64,000 nucleotides of DNA from Bacillota bacterium (lineage in GTDB: Bacteria; Bacillota; Clostridia; Oscillospirales; Acutalibacteraceae), in assembly GCA_023416955.1 (NCBI GenBank), contig JAEZGM010000021.1, positions 62,001-126,000 on the forward strand, given 5' to 3'. The translations under genes were made by a program, and so were the position numbers. Of the stretch, positions 27,279 to 37,335 are shown in pieces. Numbering within the stretch: position 1 is the stretch's first letter; the number at the start of each line of letters is the position of its first letter. Below the pieces are notes generated by a model, which worked only from the letters and a program-made list of their open reading frames with translations, did not search any database and was not told where the DNA came from.

Positions 27279-27546
27279 CGCACTATGAGCTATTTGTTTT
27301 TTTGCTATCATGCTGCTACTTCATTTTTCTCGCCCCTGTTTTCGTCTACCTCACGGCGCGTAAAATTACCTTAAATTTTCTGATGCCCGGGCGCCTATAT
27401 GTTGATTTGATAAGACCCAATGGCAGCGCGGACGAGGCGGTGTTGACCGCCTGCGTGTTAACGCCGCAGAAATAGCGAGCAGGCTCCCGCCGATTGCAGC
27501 AAGAAAGATTACATGCCTGTTTCTTGCCCTCGAAGCCGCATTCTGT

Positions 27547-27588
27547 CAAATAGAGGTATTTCACACACCTGTGAAATGCCTCTATTTG
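27547..27588. terminator. Strong hairpin
   Basis: CAAATAGAGGTATTTCAC (27547-27564) pairs with GTGAAATGCCTCTATTTG (27571-27588), with one wobble pair and a 6-nt loop. It has T-rich and A-rich ends, so it can work as a terminator on either strand. It is isolated from intact genes, perhaps left from a lost one. Confidence 0.55.
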
Positions 27589-27810
27589 CATATTATCGGT
27601 GCTTTATCGCCATTATGTTAATTTTATTCTGACAAGCAACTAAATCTTTTTGGTTAGCACTTCCGATTTTTATATTTTCTCCCATCATTGTATTGAGTGA
27701 CATCAATTCGTATTTCTACGCCGTTTGAATAAACAGAAATAGAATCAACAGGATTGTGGACAATAACTTTTTGAACCAACGTTTTAAAAAGATACAGGTC
27801 AAATCTGCTA

Positions 27811-27931
27811 GGCCTCGTTTAATAAATGCAAAGTCTAGTCTATTTCGGCTAAAATTGCGTCCAGCCGCGTCAAAAATGCTCGGAATATGGAATTGCATTC
27901 CAGGAAAGTATTCCTGCGCTTTTTTCCTTGT
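27811..27931 (+). repeat. Dispersed repeat A, copy 1
   Basis: About 120 bp that aligns with 40644-40760 in the same orientation. The shared core is TCTATTTCGGCT, then GCGTCAAAAAT, then CGGAATATGGAAT, followed by a GGAAT/ATTCC palindromic tail and a T-rich end. Roughly three quarters of positions agree by eye. It lies in intergenic DNA in both places. Nature unknown: a non-autonomous element or a conserved structured RNA are possible. Confidence 0.7.
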
Positions 27932-28148
27932 TCTATCGGCAGATTAAAGAGCCATAGACTTGATTCTCCAGATCATTTTAATTGATTCACTAATCATATA
28001 CCACAATAAAATTTGAACAAATATAAAGTTTTTGTATTATAATATTGCTTTTCTGATGTAGATAATCTTTTATGTTTTCTTTATACTCAACAGTATATTA
28101 TTGGGCAAATTTACGATTTGCCTCAAGTAATGAAAGAGGAGAGAAAGT

Positions 28149-31100
28149 ATGAAGGAGAGTCTAGCAACAAAAAGAGGACTGAAAAGGGTGTTATCATTGC
28201 TTTTAACGACTACAATGGTAACTTCGACTGTCTTTTTGGGAACCGCGAATGCATATGCCAGTGATACCTTACCTTATTTAGGGGATAGCGCAAGAGGTAT
28301 CAATCAGCCATATGAGCACGGTTACAGGACGGTTGACTTAAAAAACTGGTCATCGGAAACGGACCCGTTTTCCGAATCAATGAGGGCTCAAATTCCGCTT
28401 CAGACGAGAAATGACGCCTTTTCTGACACACAGGCCAATCCAAAACTGAATGCCGATACCCAAATGTTCACATTGGCCGGAGATTACGGCAATGCATTCT
28501 TTGACAGCTATCAATATACGAATGAATTCAGCCAGTATCTTTTTAATTACTGGCAGTATACCGATTACTATGGGTCATGGCACGGAATGCCGACACTTGG
28601 CGTCCCGGAATCAATGTATGTTAATGAAAGAGGCGTAACCGACGCTTGGAAAAACCGCAAATTTGAATTCGGTATTATCAATATGCCGAATCCGGGCTAC
28701 ACAAACGCCGCACATAAAAATGGAGTTAAGTCAATAGGCTGTATTTTCCTTCCGCGCACCGGTCAGGATCATAAGGATTTGGTTGAAAAGAATGCTGACG
28801 GAAAATTCCCGTATGCGGATAAGCTGGCCGAAATGTCCCAATGGTACGGTTTTGACGGGTGGTTTATTAATCAGGAGCAGGCTATTTCCTCTGCGGATAT
28901 ACCTTTGTACAAGGAGTTTATGAAGCAGATGCGTGAGCAAGGGGTATATATTCAGTGGTATGACTCGGTAACCACTCCGAACGGTGGTGTATCATATCAG
29001 AATGAATTCAACTCTTCAAACAGCTCATTTGTTAAAGATGACTCTTTGGGACAGGTTTCTGATTCCATCTTTCTGAACTATTGGTGGAGCAATTCAAAAT
29101 TAAAGAAATCTGCCGATTTGGCGAAAACTCTTGGACTTGACCCGCTTTCGACGGTATTTGCTGGAATTGAAGCCGGCGGTGACCGGTGGGGTCAGAGGTA
29201 TGACCTCAGAAACAACCTGGATCCCACTGGGCAGCCGATGAACGCCATCGCCTCCCTCGGCTCAGAATTCGTTCATGACGGCCTTGACGAGGACCTTGAC
29301 GGCGGGGCGAACAACAACGTTGAAATGCGCCGTGAAAAAGACAATTACCAGTGGATGACATTCCAGCGCGAGCGGATGTGGTGGACGGGCATGTCACAGG
29401 ATCCGTCAACCCCTTCGGAAGATAGGCGCAATACTGCCTATGCGAATACTGGAATCGGTGTTAAAACAGGAGATAAATGGGATGGTGTATCCGCTTATAT
29501 TGCAGAGCGTTCTGTTATCAATGGGGACACTTTTGTAACGAACTTTAATACTGGGCACGGGCTCGAATATGTTAAGGACGGTACTGTTTCAAACAGCCAT
29601 GAATGGTCCAATATTGTGATTCAGGATATTCTTCCGACTTGGCAGTGGTGGCAGCAAACAACCGGCACAAAAATGACTGTCGATTTTGATTACGGTTCAA
29701 AGTATCAGAAGACGCTTGCCGACAAATCAGCAGGAAAATTTGATTATAAACTTGTCGGGGCTTATAACGGAGGAAGTTCTCTTGTGGTTTCAGGCAAATT
29801 GGATGCTGAAAACTTCCTGCATCTTTATAAAACGGATTTGGATGTTACTTCAGATTCTAAAATGAACGTTACGTTTAAAAAGACCTCGGATGATGAAGCA
29901 AAGATGAAACTGGGCGTTATATTTGCTGATGATCCGACCAAAGTTGTAAAGCTTGATATAGTGGATACAGATAAAAAAAGCGATGAATGGATTACCAGTA
30001 CAGTTGATTTTTCAGGATACGCCGGCAAGAAAATCGCCGCTTTCGGCTTGGTGTTTACAGGGACTTCCGACAAGTACCAGATGAATGTCGGCGAGATGAA
30101 ATACACCAGCGGTTCCGAAATAAAGCCGGATGCGCCGGAAAACTTCAAAATCGCAAAGGCATACGGTACCGATGCGAAAGAAATGATGCTCACATGGGAT
30201 ATTGCCTCCTATGATGATGTCAAGCAGTACAATGTGTATGCTGATATTAACGGTGAAGAAATGTACATGGGCGGTACATATGACAGCACATTTTACATCA
30301 AATCGCTCTATGATGCCCAAGGCCCCGTGACGATTAAGCTCAAGGCAGTCAGTAAGGACGGGACCGAAAGCGACGCTGCGGAAGCGACTTATGATTATTC
30401 TAAGACGATTACAAAAGTTGCCGTAACACCGACGGAAAACTCGCTGAACGTTTCTTGGGTAGCTCCTGCTCAAGTCACACTGGGAACAACGGATGTTACC
30501 GTCGTGAAAGAATATTCGAACGATACTACGGAACATTCCGCGACTTCCGAAAGCGGAGCGACCACAGTTTCTGTTCCGGTTACTGTAAAAGACGGATCAC
30601 GCTATACCATGACATTAACTTCCAAAGACTCCGATGGAAATCCTTTGTCAACAGTTACTTATGATGGAAAATTTATTGATAAAGTGTCTGCTCCCTATGA
30701 CGGGAAAGTTAGAGTGGATAACGCAAAATTATCGATACCCGCTACAATAGACTGGAATAAAATGTATGTGACTCCTGTAATAGGCGGAGTAGATCAATCA
30801 CAGCAGATTATTGTGAGAGGTCAGGCTGAAATGCCTCAAATAGACTCGAAAGTCGACCGTGTAAAAGTAGTACTTGAAGACTATTCAGGAAATAAATCTG
30901 AGGAAGTACAGATTCCAAATTGCATCAATGTAAAAATAACCCCGAACAGCGGGGGTGTGCAGCCGTCAAAAAGCCTGCAACTGAATGCAGTTGTCAGCAA
31001 TTATATATCTGATAACAAGGTTACATGGTCAGTAAGCGGAAACAATTCCGAATCTACAACAATATCTGATTCGGGATTATTAACGGTAGGTGCGGATGAA

Positions 31101-33899
31101 AGTGCATCTACTATCGATGTCACAGTTACTTCCAATGAAAATGAACTGGCAAAAGGAACTGCTACAATATCCATATTGCCTGCTACCATGATGGATCCTG
31201 ATACATACAGTAAAGTTTACAGAGGCACAACACAGCAGATCCGTATTTTGCACATGGGAGAAACTCTCCCGGCCAATAATTATACATGGAGTGTGTCGGG
31301 TGCTTATGGGGATTCGGTTAAACCTGGTACCACCATTTCAAAGGAGGGGCTGCTGACGCTGGATCCCGCGGAAAAAGCTTACTCTATAATCGTTTCTGCA
31401 GAAAGCAAGTCAGATCCCCAGGAATCATATTCGGCGTACTACACGCCCGCGGATGTTCTTTCGATTTCAAAGACATCTGGAACATACTATGTTTATCCTG
31501 GACAGAACGTCAATTATACCGTCATCTTAAAAGATAATGAAGACGCAGCTGCGAATTACAACTGGAAAGTGGAAAGCGGTTCTACCGGCGTAGCTAAATC
31601 TGAAAAAACAACAATAGCAGATGGTGTCTTAGCCATTGACAAATACGAAAAATCCAGTTCGTTAAAGGTAACTGCAATCAAAAAGGATGACCCAGGCATT
31701 ACGGCAATATCCACGTTGAGTCTTTCGAGTCTTGTTAAAGTTGCAAGATCTACTTACGGGACAATGTACCCAGGACAGAATGCCACATTCACAGTTTCCT
31801 ATCAGGGGACTTCAGCAAACGCAAGCGATTATATCTGGTCAGTAGAAAGCGGTACGTCTGGTGTTGAAAAATCATCCAGCACGACGATCAAAGATGGAAT
31901 TCTCACCATATCGGCTGACGAAAAAGTACGTTCTTTTACCATCACTGCCACGCTGAAATCTGATTCAAATCTGAAGAATTCTTTTGTGCTGGCAATTAGT
32001 GACCCGGTATCTATATCCGGTTCTGTCAGTGTCCTTCCGGGCAAAACCTCACAGTTCACATCAAAAATCAAGGGCGTTGCAGCGAATGCGTCAACGGTTT
32101 CCTGGTCCGTCGAGGGAGCCAAAAAGGTTGCGACTTCCATAGACGAAAACGGTCTGCTGACCGTGGCCGGTGATGAATCGGCTACAAGCATAACCGTGCG
32201 TGCGACCTCTAAAGAAAACCCGCTCTATACGGCGGCAAAGACAGTTACCGTCACTTTGCAGGCACACAATGTTGTTGTCACCGCGTCGGGAAACGGCACT
32301 GTGACCGCAGATAAGGCAACCGCGGTTTCCGGTGAGACAATCGTGCTTACGGTGAATCCTGACAGCGCCTACGCGGTTGACACGGTCACGATGAACGGCG
32401 AAGCTGTTTCGGCGGTAAACGGAGTCTATTCCTTTACCATGCCGGCAGGCGACGCGACAGTGAAGGCAACCTTCAAGTCTGCCCCGACTGCAAAGGCAGT
32501 CACTGCATTCAGCGAGTTACCTTCTTCTGTGAAGACGCAGTCTGTTGCTTACGGCACTTCGCTGACAGCTCTGACCCTCCCGGCTGATTTAGAAGCCACT
32601 GTTAACGGTGCCACGGAAACAATTCAGGGAATTTCATGGACTTCCAGCCCTGTATACAGTTCGACCACAGCTGCCAGTTACGCGTTTACAGCGGTTTTGC
32701 CCGATGGATACGCGTTGAACAGCAACGTGTCCATGCCGGTGATTCATGTTACGGTAGCCCCCCGCTCAGGCAATGGTGGCGGCGGAAGTAACAACGGCGG
32801 CGGCAATAACAATAATGGCGGCAGTAACAACAATAACGGAGGAAGCAATCCGTCCAGTGTTGTGACGAGCAAAACCGAAAAGGGGACGCTCGCTGTGGTT
32901 ATCACTCAGCCTGACTCCAAGGCGGTAGTCACCGGAACCCAGGCCGCAATCACTGCAACGATAGCGAATGAAGCCTCCACAGTTCTGGCTGCGGCAAGCG
33001 CATCCAACCAAGTGGATATGAGAGTTGCACTGCCTGCTGCTTCCATGGTTGAGCAGCTTAAGAACACAACTGTTAAAACAGTGGAATTGTCTGTTCAGGC
33101 TCCGCATAATGTCGCGGCAAACAGCAATGCCAATGCGGGCGTTAAAATTAGCGTTGATAAATCCGTGCTGCAGGCCGCAAAAGACGGCGGCAAAAACGTT
33201 GTTTTGAAGGTCCTGGACACACAAACAGGAAAAGCTGCCTATTCATGGACTTTCAGCGGATCCCTATTAAAGACATCCCCAGCCTCAGTGGCGAATGTGG
33301 ATTTGGCCATGTCGGTAAAACCCATCAAGGATGATGCCCAAATCGCTGCAGTCGCAGCCAATAATTCCGCAAATAAGACCGCGTCCGGAGTTGTGTTGAA
33401 ATTTGCAAACAATGGACTGCTGCCTGCTCCGGCAACCGTACGTATATTTGTAGGGGATCAAACCGGATGCACACCGAATTCCAAGGTTTACGCCTATTAT
33501 TTCAATCGTTCGACAAATGCCCTTGAGTCGCTTCCGGTAAGCGAGTATACTGTCGACGCGAATGGCTATATTACACTCACAGTCGTACATTGCTCTGACT
33601 ATGTAGTACTACCGAAAGCTGCTACAAATCCTTACCCTGTCAAATCCGACACAACGCATCCCGTTGGCATAAAACAGGGACAGTCTTACACGTTTCTTGT
33701 GACAGTCAGCGGAAACAGTGTTCCAAATTTGAGTGTGGGGAATGGTAAACTGTTTTCCACCACTGTCACAAAGCAGGGAAATAAATACTATTTCAAAGTT
33801 ACGGCAAATAAAAATGTTGAAACGGGAATGACAGCATTATATTCTACGCTACCCGGACAGAAGCCGGTAGTGCTCTGCTATCTTTCCGCGTCAAAGTAA
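28149..33899 (+). CDS. Secreted GH85 endo-beta-N-acetylglucosaminidase, multidomain
   Basis: Very large exported enzyme of 1916 residues. The signal peptide (about 1-38) ends at ANAYASD. The GH85 catalytic barrel (about 60-430) shows the family signature YGFDGWFINQE with the N241/E243 pair, the stabilising Asn and acid Glu, and a following IQWYDS. A beta-sandwich domain (about 530-660) and fibronectin-III-like domains (about 665-920) come next. Several repeated bacterial Ig-like domains (Big2 type, motif WSVSG/WSVESG) span about 925-1375, then an InlB-type repeat (about 1377-1440) and a further Ig-like domain. A Gly/Asn-rich linker covers about 1540-1572, and the last 340 residues are a C-terminal domain that I do not recognise. 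There is no LPXTG or SLH anchor. Reaction: cuts the chitobiose core of N-glycans. Ribosome site GAGGAG. Confidence 0.92.
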   Translation: MKESLATKRGLKRVLSLLLTTTMVTSTVFLGTANAYASDTLPYLGDSARGINQPYEHGYRTVDLKNWSSETDPFSESMRAQIPLQTRNDAFSDTQANPKLNADTQMFTLAGDYGNAFFDSYQYTNEFSQYLFNYWQYTDYYGSWHGMPTLGVPESMYVNERGVTDAWKNRKFEFGIINMPNPGYTNAAHKNGVKSIGCIFLPRTGQDHKDLVEKNADGKFPYADKLAEMSQWYGFDGWFINQEQAISSADIPLYKEFMKQMREQGVYIQWYDSVTTPNGGVSYQNEFNSSNSSFVKDDSLGQVSDSIFLNYWWSNSKLKKSADLAKTLGLDPLSTVFAGIEAGGDRWGQRYDLRNNLDPTGQPMNAIASLGSEFVHDGLDEDLDGGANNNVEMRREKDNYQWMTFQRERMWWTGMSQDPSTPSEDRRNTAYANTGIGVKTGDKWDGVSAYIAERSVINGDTFVTNFNTGHGLEYVKDGTVSNSHEWSNIVIQDILPTWQWWQQTTGTKMTVDFDYGSKYQKTLADKSAGKFDYKLVGAYNGGSSLVVSGKLDAENFLHLYKTDLDVTSDSKMNVTFKKTSDDEAKMKLGVIFADDPTKVVKLDIVDTDKKSDEWITSTVDFSGYAGKKIAAFGLVFTGTSDKYQMNVGEMKYTSGSEIKPDAPENFKIAKAYGTDAKEMMLTWDIASYDDVKQYNVYADINGEEMYMGGTYDSTFYIKSLYDAQGPVTIKLKAVSKDGTESDAAEATYDYSKTITKVAVTPTENSLNVSWVAPAQVTLGTTDVTVVKEYSNDTTEHSATSESGATTVSVPVTVKDGSRYTMTLTSKDSDGNPLSTVTYDGKFIDKVSAPYDGKVRVDNAKLSIPATIDWNKMYVTPVIGGVDQSQQIIVRGQAEMPQIDSKVDRVKVVLEDYSGNKSEEVQIPNCINVKITPNSGGVQPSKSLQLNAVVSNYISDNKVTWSVSGNNSESTTISDSGLLTVGADESASTIDVTVTSNENELAKGTATISILPATMMDPDTYSKVYRGTTQQIRILHMGETLPANNYTWSVSGAYGDSVKPGTTISKEGLLTLDPAEKAYSIIVSAESKSDPQESYSAYYTPADVLSISKTSGTYYVYPGQNVNYTVILKDNEDAAANYNWKVESGSTGVAKSEKTTIADGVLAIDKYEKSSSLKVTAIKKDDPGITAISTLSLSSLVKVARSTYGTMYPGQNATFTVSYQGTSANASDYIWSVESGTSGVEKSSSTTIKDGILTISADEKVRSFTITATLKSDSNLKNSFVLAISDPVSISGSVSVLPGKTSQFTSKIKGVAANASTVSWSVEGAKKVATSIDENGLLTVAGDESATSITVRATSKENPLYTAAKTVTVTLQAHNVVVTASGNGTVTADKATAVSGETIVLTVNPDSAYAVDTVTMNGEAVSAVNGVYSFTMPAGDATVKATFKSAPTAKAVTAFSELPSSVKTQSVAYGTSLTALTLPADLEATVNGATETIQGISWTSSPVYSSTTAASYAFTAVLPDGYALNSNVSMPVIHVTVAPRSGNGGGGSNNGGGNNNNGGSNNNNGGSNPSSVVTSKTEKGTLAVVITQPDSKAVVTGTQAAITATIANEASTVLAAASASNQVDMRVALPAASMVEQLKNTTVKTVELSVQAPHNVAANSNANAGVKISVDKSVLQAAKDGGKNVVLKVLDTQTGKAAYSWTFSGSLLKTSPASVANVDLAMSVKPIKDDAQIAAVAANNSANKTASGVVLKFANNGLLPAPATVRIFVGDQTGCTPNSKVYAYYFNRSTNALESLPVSEYTVDANGYITLTVVHCSDYVVLPKAATNPYPVKSDTTHPVGIKQGQSYTFLVTVSGNSVPNLSVGNGKLFSTTVTKQGNKYYFKVTANKNVETGMTALYSTLPGQKPVVLCYLSASK

Positions 33900-33921
33900 T
33901 CTCAGCCGGTAACTGAAAATT

Positions 33922-33960
33922 AACGTAAAGCGCAGATGAAATTCGTCTGCGCTTTACGTT
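33922..33960 (+). terminator. GH85 terminator
   Basis: Perfect 15-bp stem AACGTAAAGCGCAGA (33922-33936) with TCTGCGCTTTACGTT (33946-33960), 9-nt loop, then TTGC. It lies 23 bp after the stop codon. Confidence 0.85.
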
Positions 33961-34614
33961 TGCTTTACAAGGTAATCTTTCTCATCTGAACAGGAGAATC
34001 AAAGTTTAAATATTACATAACAGAAGCTAAAAGGGAAAATATTGAAATCGTTATCAGTAAAAGATGTTTGCCAAATGAGTGTTTGCAGCAAAGTGCTATT
34101 TTTGCACTTCCATCAAATATTTTAACACATCCGTTACTTTAACCTGTAATTTCTCCGGAATTTCTTTTCTGTTTTGCAATACAGCCTGAAAACATTTTTG
34201 AGAGATTAAATATTGGCTTCTTTAAACCAAGAGTCCTATAAATTTCCAATAGAAATTGCATAAATCATAGGCGTCCTCCGTCCCAATATGAAATATTCCC
34301 TTAAGGTAATTGAACTCGCGCAGAAGAGCGTTAGCGCCGCAGAGCAGATGAAGAAATCCAATCAGATCACATCGGATCAGGGAAAGGCTACAGTAGTGCA
34401 ACTGGTCAAAGACTATTCGGCATCGAGCAAACGAATATTACGCCACAATGTTTGTTAAGCGAGCCAACGAATTGGAATATGATGTAATGAAAACTTGCTT
34501 TTGTCATGGTAGGAGAGCAGTTCTTTTGTTAAAAAATTCATCTAGCAATTCAAAGAAAAGGATCATCGCTGGACTTTGCCAAGAGTTTTGATTAAAAGCA
34601 TATATAGATCATAC
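33961..34614. other. 650-bp intergenic region with gene remnants
   Basis: No intact gene. It holds a segment (34416-34480) similar to one at 38201-38266, both TTCGGCATC...GCAAACGAA...ATTAC...AATTGGAAT. Just upstream is an open stretch of protein-like composition (AAGAAATCCAATCAGATCAC...), perhaps the end of a decayed gene. Otherwise AT-rich and featureless. Confidence 0.45.
34416..34480 (+). repeat. Dispersed repeat B, copy 1
   Basis: About 65 bp that aligns with 38201-38266 in the same orientation, about 70 percent identical by eye. The best blocks are TTCGGCATC, GCAAACGAA, ATTAC and AATTGGAAT. It could be the remnant of the same lost gene or element end. Confidence 0.55.
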
Positions 34615-35079
34615 TCACAATATACCAATCGGAAAAAATAAATACCCTTTTCCGGTTTCAGGGCAATTGAACTCGTGTGCCGCGCCTGCGAGATGCATGT
34701 TGTTTGCTTCCAAATATTTTATCATCTGTGGGAAAGTATCTGGTGCTTCGTTCTCTACATAAACATATTCGTATGCTGGAATTATCCATTTGATCCATCC
34801 TTCGGGAGCCTTTGAATCCATAGGACATTCTGCCCCAGCCAGATACAAGCCTTTTGAAAAGCCGTCCTCCCACGGATGAAAGGAATGAGAAAAATCGGAC
34901 ATTGCTCCCCAAATACCCAGAATGTTCCCGTTTTCATCCTTTTCGGCCAAATCGGTCACTTCATTAAAATGAGAATTTGTTTCTTTCCAAAGCCTTTGAA
35001 TGAATCCAGTTCCGTCATCAGTCGAACCTTCTTTTCCAATGACAGCAAATGCCTTTTTCGTACATCTTTTCACTCTCAT
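34615..35079 (-). CDS. GyrI-like / AraC effector-binding domain protein
   Basis: Stand-alone small-molecule-binding protein of 154 residues. The SOUL/GyrI-like fold is seen in FAVIGKEGSTDDGTGFIQRL, NGNILGIWGAMSDFSHSF, KGLYLAGAECP, WIKWIIPAYEYVYVENE, and the C-terminal PETGKGYLFFPI. These proteins resemble the ligand domains of AraC/MerR regulators but lack a DNA-binding part; some bind or hydrolyse cyclopropanoid compounds. AAAGGA lies about 11 nt before the ATG. It is a single minus-strand gene, separated from the oleate hydratase gene by a strong hairpin. Role unknown. Confidence 0.85.
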   Translation of the reverse strand: MRVKRCTKKAFAVIGKEGSTDDGTGFIQRLWKETNSHFNEVTDLAEKDENGNILGIWGAMSDFSHSFHPWEDGFSKGLYLAGAECPMDSKAPEGWIKWIIPAYEYVYVENEAPDTFPQMIKYLEANNMHLAGAAHEFNCPETGKGYLFFPIGIL

Positions 35080-35148
35080 CTGCCAACATTCCTTTCAGAA
35101 AGTACAAATAATCTGAAACAAGTATAGCATAATAATTTCCAAAACAAA

Positions 35149-35196
35149 ACCCAAAATCCATGTGCGGGTTCAACCCCTGACACATGGATTTTGGGT
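35149..35196. terminator. Strong bidirectional hairpin
   Basis: Perfect 16-bp stem ACCCAAAATCCATGTG (35149-35164) with CACATGGATTTTGGGT (35181-35196). The 16-nt loop contains a further GGGTT/AACCC pairing. It lies between the oleate hydratase gene and the effector-binding gene, and A/T-rich stem ends allow termination. A second weaker hairpin, CCCAT/ATGGG (35283-35295) followed by GCGTTTTT, is close by. Confidence 0.7.
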
Positions 35197-35310
35197 GGCA
35201 AGTCCGGTCAAAAAAGATATTTTCTGAAAACGCGGACAAAAAGCAAAATGCTCTCCACAAAAGTGAAGAGCACGTCTTGCCTCCCATTTAATGGGCGTTT
35301 TTGAGTTGAG

Positions 35311-37116
35311 TTACCATTTGTCTGTCTTCGGAGCTTCGGGATGCAGGACATATTTTTTGAGTGGCACTGTCTGGTCACGTCCCAGATACATCGCATAATA
35401 CGGCGGAATTTCATTGATCGCGGCAACAAGTTTTTTCTTCATCTCGTTGATTTTCAGCGGGTTGATGTTTGGCAAATCCTCGACCGAGACAGGCCCTTCG
35501 ATACCGGAAAAACGCTTCACGCGCTCCAACATGTAGCGCACGTCATAACGGGAGGGATAAACTTCCAACACATCCTTTTCAAGCCCCGTGAGCGCATAGA
35601 CCGTTTCCATGGCAGTGCGCACCGACAATTCAACCGTGAATGACGCATCGCCCGGATGCTCGACATACTGCCCGAGAAAGCCAAGATTGGTGCAGCCTGC
35701 CGGCACATAGTTCGGGCAATCCGAAATTTTGCGGGGCATAAAATGAGCTCCGATATACGGCATCATGCAAGTTGAAACATATGTATGCTCAAGCAGTTCG
35801 TCCTTCATATCGAGCATATTCAGCTGGTAAAGAAATTCCGTCATGATTTCGTCACCGGTGCACTCGGCCATAGGCTTTTTGATATAATCTCCTTCATTTT
35901 CGCCGTAAAGGCCATCTGCCCATAGAACGTCCTCGTCATCCGCCTGATCAGGGAAAAAGGGCTTGTGGTGAAGCACAAAGGAAATATCCCAGCTTGAATC
36001 TTTAAGCGTAATCGCGCCGCCGGTTCCGGCTTTGCTGCCTGTTAACCGTTCGATACGCTCAACGAACTGGGGATACCCTTTAATTGTCGGGAAGAATGAC
36101 ATCCATTTTGTCTTATCAATCATTCCAAGGAAATTATCGGGATCTCCGAATTTTGCATCTTTTTTCGCGAGGTTCTGCCAGAACGTGAAAAGGCTCAGGT
36201 CGCGTGTATCGCGGTTGGTTTTTGCCACTGTGTGGTTGTCTCCAAAGGCATAGTTGGTAGTCAGTGAGCCAATGCTTGCAAAAACCAGGTCACGTTCGTC
36301 TACGTTTATGTCCTGCTCCTGCCCATTCCGGCGGAGCAGAATGGCTTTCACCGTATTGCAGGCCGCGTCCATCTCCAGATCATAAACCGTGCAGCCATAA
36401 GCGGTTTTGACGCCCTTAGCGCTCAGCCATGTCATAAGGGGCTTGATCATGTCATCGTATTCGTTGTATTTTGTATGAATGATGCCTTCCAGATATTCGT
36501 TGCGTGTCAGCAGTGCAAAGCGCTGAAAATACCTCCGGCACTCCAGGGCACTGTGATAGGTCTTAAAAGCAAGGCAGCTGTGAAAGCACAGCCACAGGCT
36601 GCTGCGGAAAAATGTCGGGCCGAAAAAGTCCTCAATCGCCTTGTCCTCCAGCTCGGATTCCGGCAGCTCCATAAAATGCAGCATTGCTTTCATATCCTGC
36701 GGCTCCAGCTTGTAGTCATGCACTTTGTCATAAATTTCGCCGTTTTTCGTCAGAATGCGGGCTTCGGAATGAATCGGTTCGTCGCGGTTGAAATCCACGA
36801 TATCATCTAGAACGGTACGTCCCTCGTTTTCAAGAGAAGGAATCTTGCTATAAAGATACCACAGACATTCCATATATTGTTCCATTTCGCGCTCGCCGCG
36901 GCAAAGGTATCCGAATTCACCGCGTACGCCGTCGCAACATCCGCCGACATCTTTAAACCGCTCAAGGATTGTGACGTTTGCACCGGGCATCCCAGCATCA
37001 TCCACAAGAAAAGCTGCCGTGGCCAATCCCGCAAGACCTCCGCCAATGATATAGGCTTTGCGATTTTCAATATCCGGGGCTTTTTTTGCATGGTACATGG
37101 TTTTGTAAATGTTCAT
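35311..37116 (-). CDS. ohyA: Oleate hydratase (FAD-dependent fatty-acid hydratase)
   Basis: Enzyme of 601 residues from the oleate hydratase family, formerly 'myosin-cross-reactive antigen'. The N-terminal FAD-binding motif is AYIIGGGLAGLATAAFLVDD, followed by GANVTILERFKDVGGCCDG and the conserved GYLCRGEREMEQYMECLW. The substrate-region blocks RRYFQRFALLTRNEY, TKWMSFFPTIKGYPQF, STCMMPYIGAHFMPR and NLGFLGQYVEHPGD follow. Reaction: adds water to the cis-9 double bond of unsaturated fatty acids, a detoxification of host or plant fatty acids by anaerobes. ATG 37116 is chosen for the AAAGGA site 8 nt upstream; the frame is open 37 codons earlier. It is divergent from a TetR-type regulator, which probably controls it. 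Confidence 0.93.
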   Translation of the reverse strand: MNIYKTMYHAKKAPDIENRKAYIIGGGLAGLATAAFLVDDAGMPGANVTILERFKDVGGCCDGVRGEFGYLCRGEREMEQYMECLWYLYSKIPSLENEGRTVLDDIVDFNRDEPIHSEARILTKNGEIYDKVHDYKLEPQDMKAMLHFMELPESELEDKAIEDFFGPTFFRSSLWLCFHSCLAFKTYHSALECRRYFQRFALLTRNEYLEGIIHTKYNEYDDMIKPLMTWLSAKGVKTAYGCTVYDLEMDAACNTVKAILLRRNGQEQDINVDERDLVFASIGSLTTNYAFGDNHTVAKTNRDTRDLSLFTFWQNLAKKDAKFGDPDNFLGMIDKTKWMSFFPTIKGYPQFVERIERLTGSKAGTGGAITLKDSSWDISFVLHHKPFFPDQADDEDVLWADGLYGENEGDYIKKPMAECTGDEIMTEFLYQLNMLDMKDELLEHTYVSTCMMPYIGAHFMPRKISDCPNYVPAGCTNLGFLGQYVEHPGDASFTVELSVRTAMETVYALTGLEKDVLEVYPSRYDVRYMLERVKRFSGIEGPVSVEDLPNINPLKINEMKKKLVAAINEIPPYYAMYLGRDQTVPLKKYVLHPEAPKTDKW

Positions 37117-37141
37117 GGCAATTTTCCTTTCTATACTGTCG

Positions 37142-37171
37142 AGCATCAAAGGCTCTGGTTTTTTTGATGCT
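37142..37171 (-). promoter_or_regulatory. Palindrome in the oleate hydratase leader
   Basis: AGCATCAAA (37142-37150) and TTTGATGCT (37163-37171) form a 9-bp inverted repeat with a 12-nt spacer. A TATACT -10-like hexamer for the minus strand lies just upstream (37177-37182). Its place downstream of the promoter suits a TetR operator or leader hairpin. Confidence 0.5.
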
Positions 37172-37335
37172 TTGAGTATAGCAGATGCGTTGTACTTTAT
37201 AAATTGACACAAAGACCTTATCGTCAAAATTTTTTACAGACGTTCGTTGCTGTAAAGGAAAAGATGATTTTTCTTATTTTTCAGGAAATTGAAACGTGGT
37301 ATAATGTAATCTGATAAAAGTGGTGGTGATGATAT

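Larger units (their letters stand above)
27279..28148. other. 870-bp intergenic region with hairpin, repeat and GH85 leader
   Basis: No intact gene is supported. It contains an 18-bp hairpin (27547-27588), one copy of a dispersed repeat (27811-27931), and AT-rich DNA with TATAAT-like sequences before the GH85 gene (for example near 28038). A minus-strand frame at 27346-27591 has no ribosome site and no recognisable family. Confidence 0.5.

Noticed and set aside
32766..32860. Short tandem repeats as a CRISPR array
   Set aside because: They encode a Gly/Asn linker in frame; no spacers or regular repeat unit. No CRISPR array was seen anywhere in the window.
32766..33224. 152-residue minus-strand frame in the GH85 gene
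   Set aside because: Antisense to the Gly/Asn linker and C-terminal domain; frame is open only because of biased composition.
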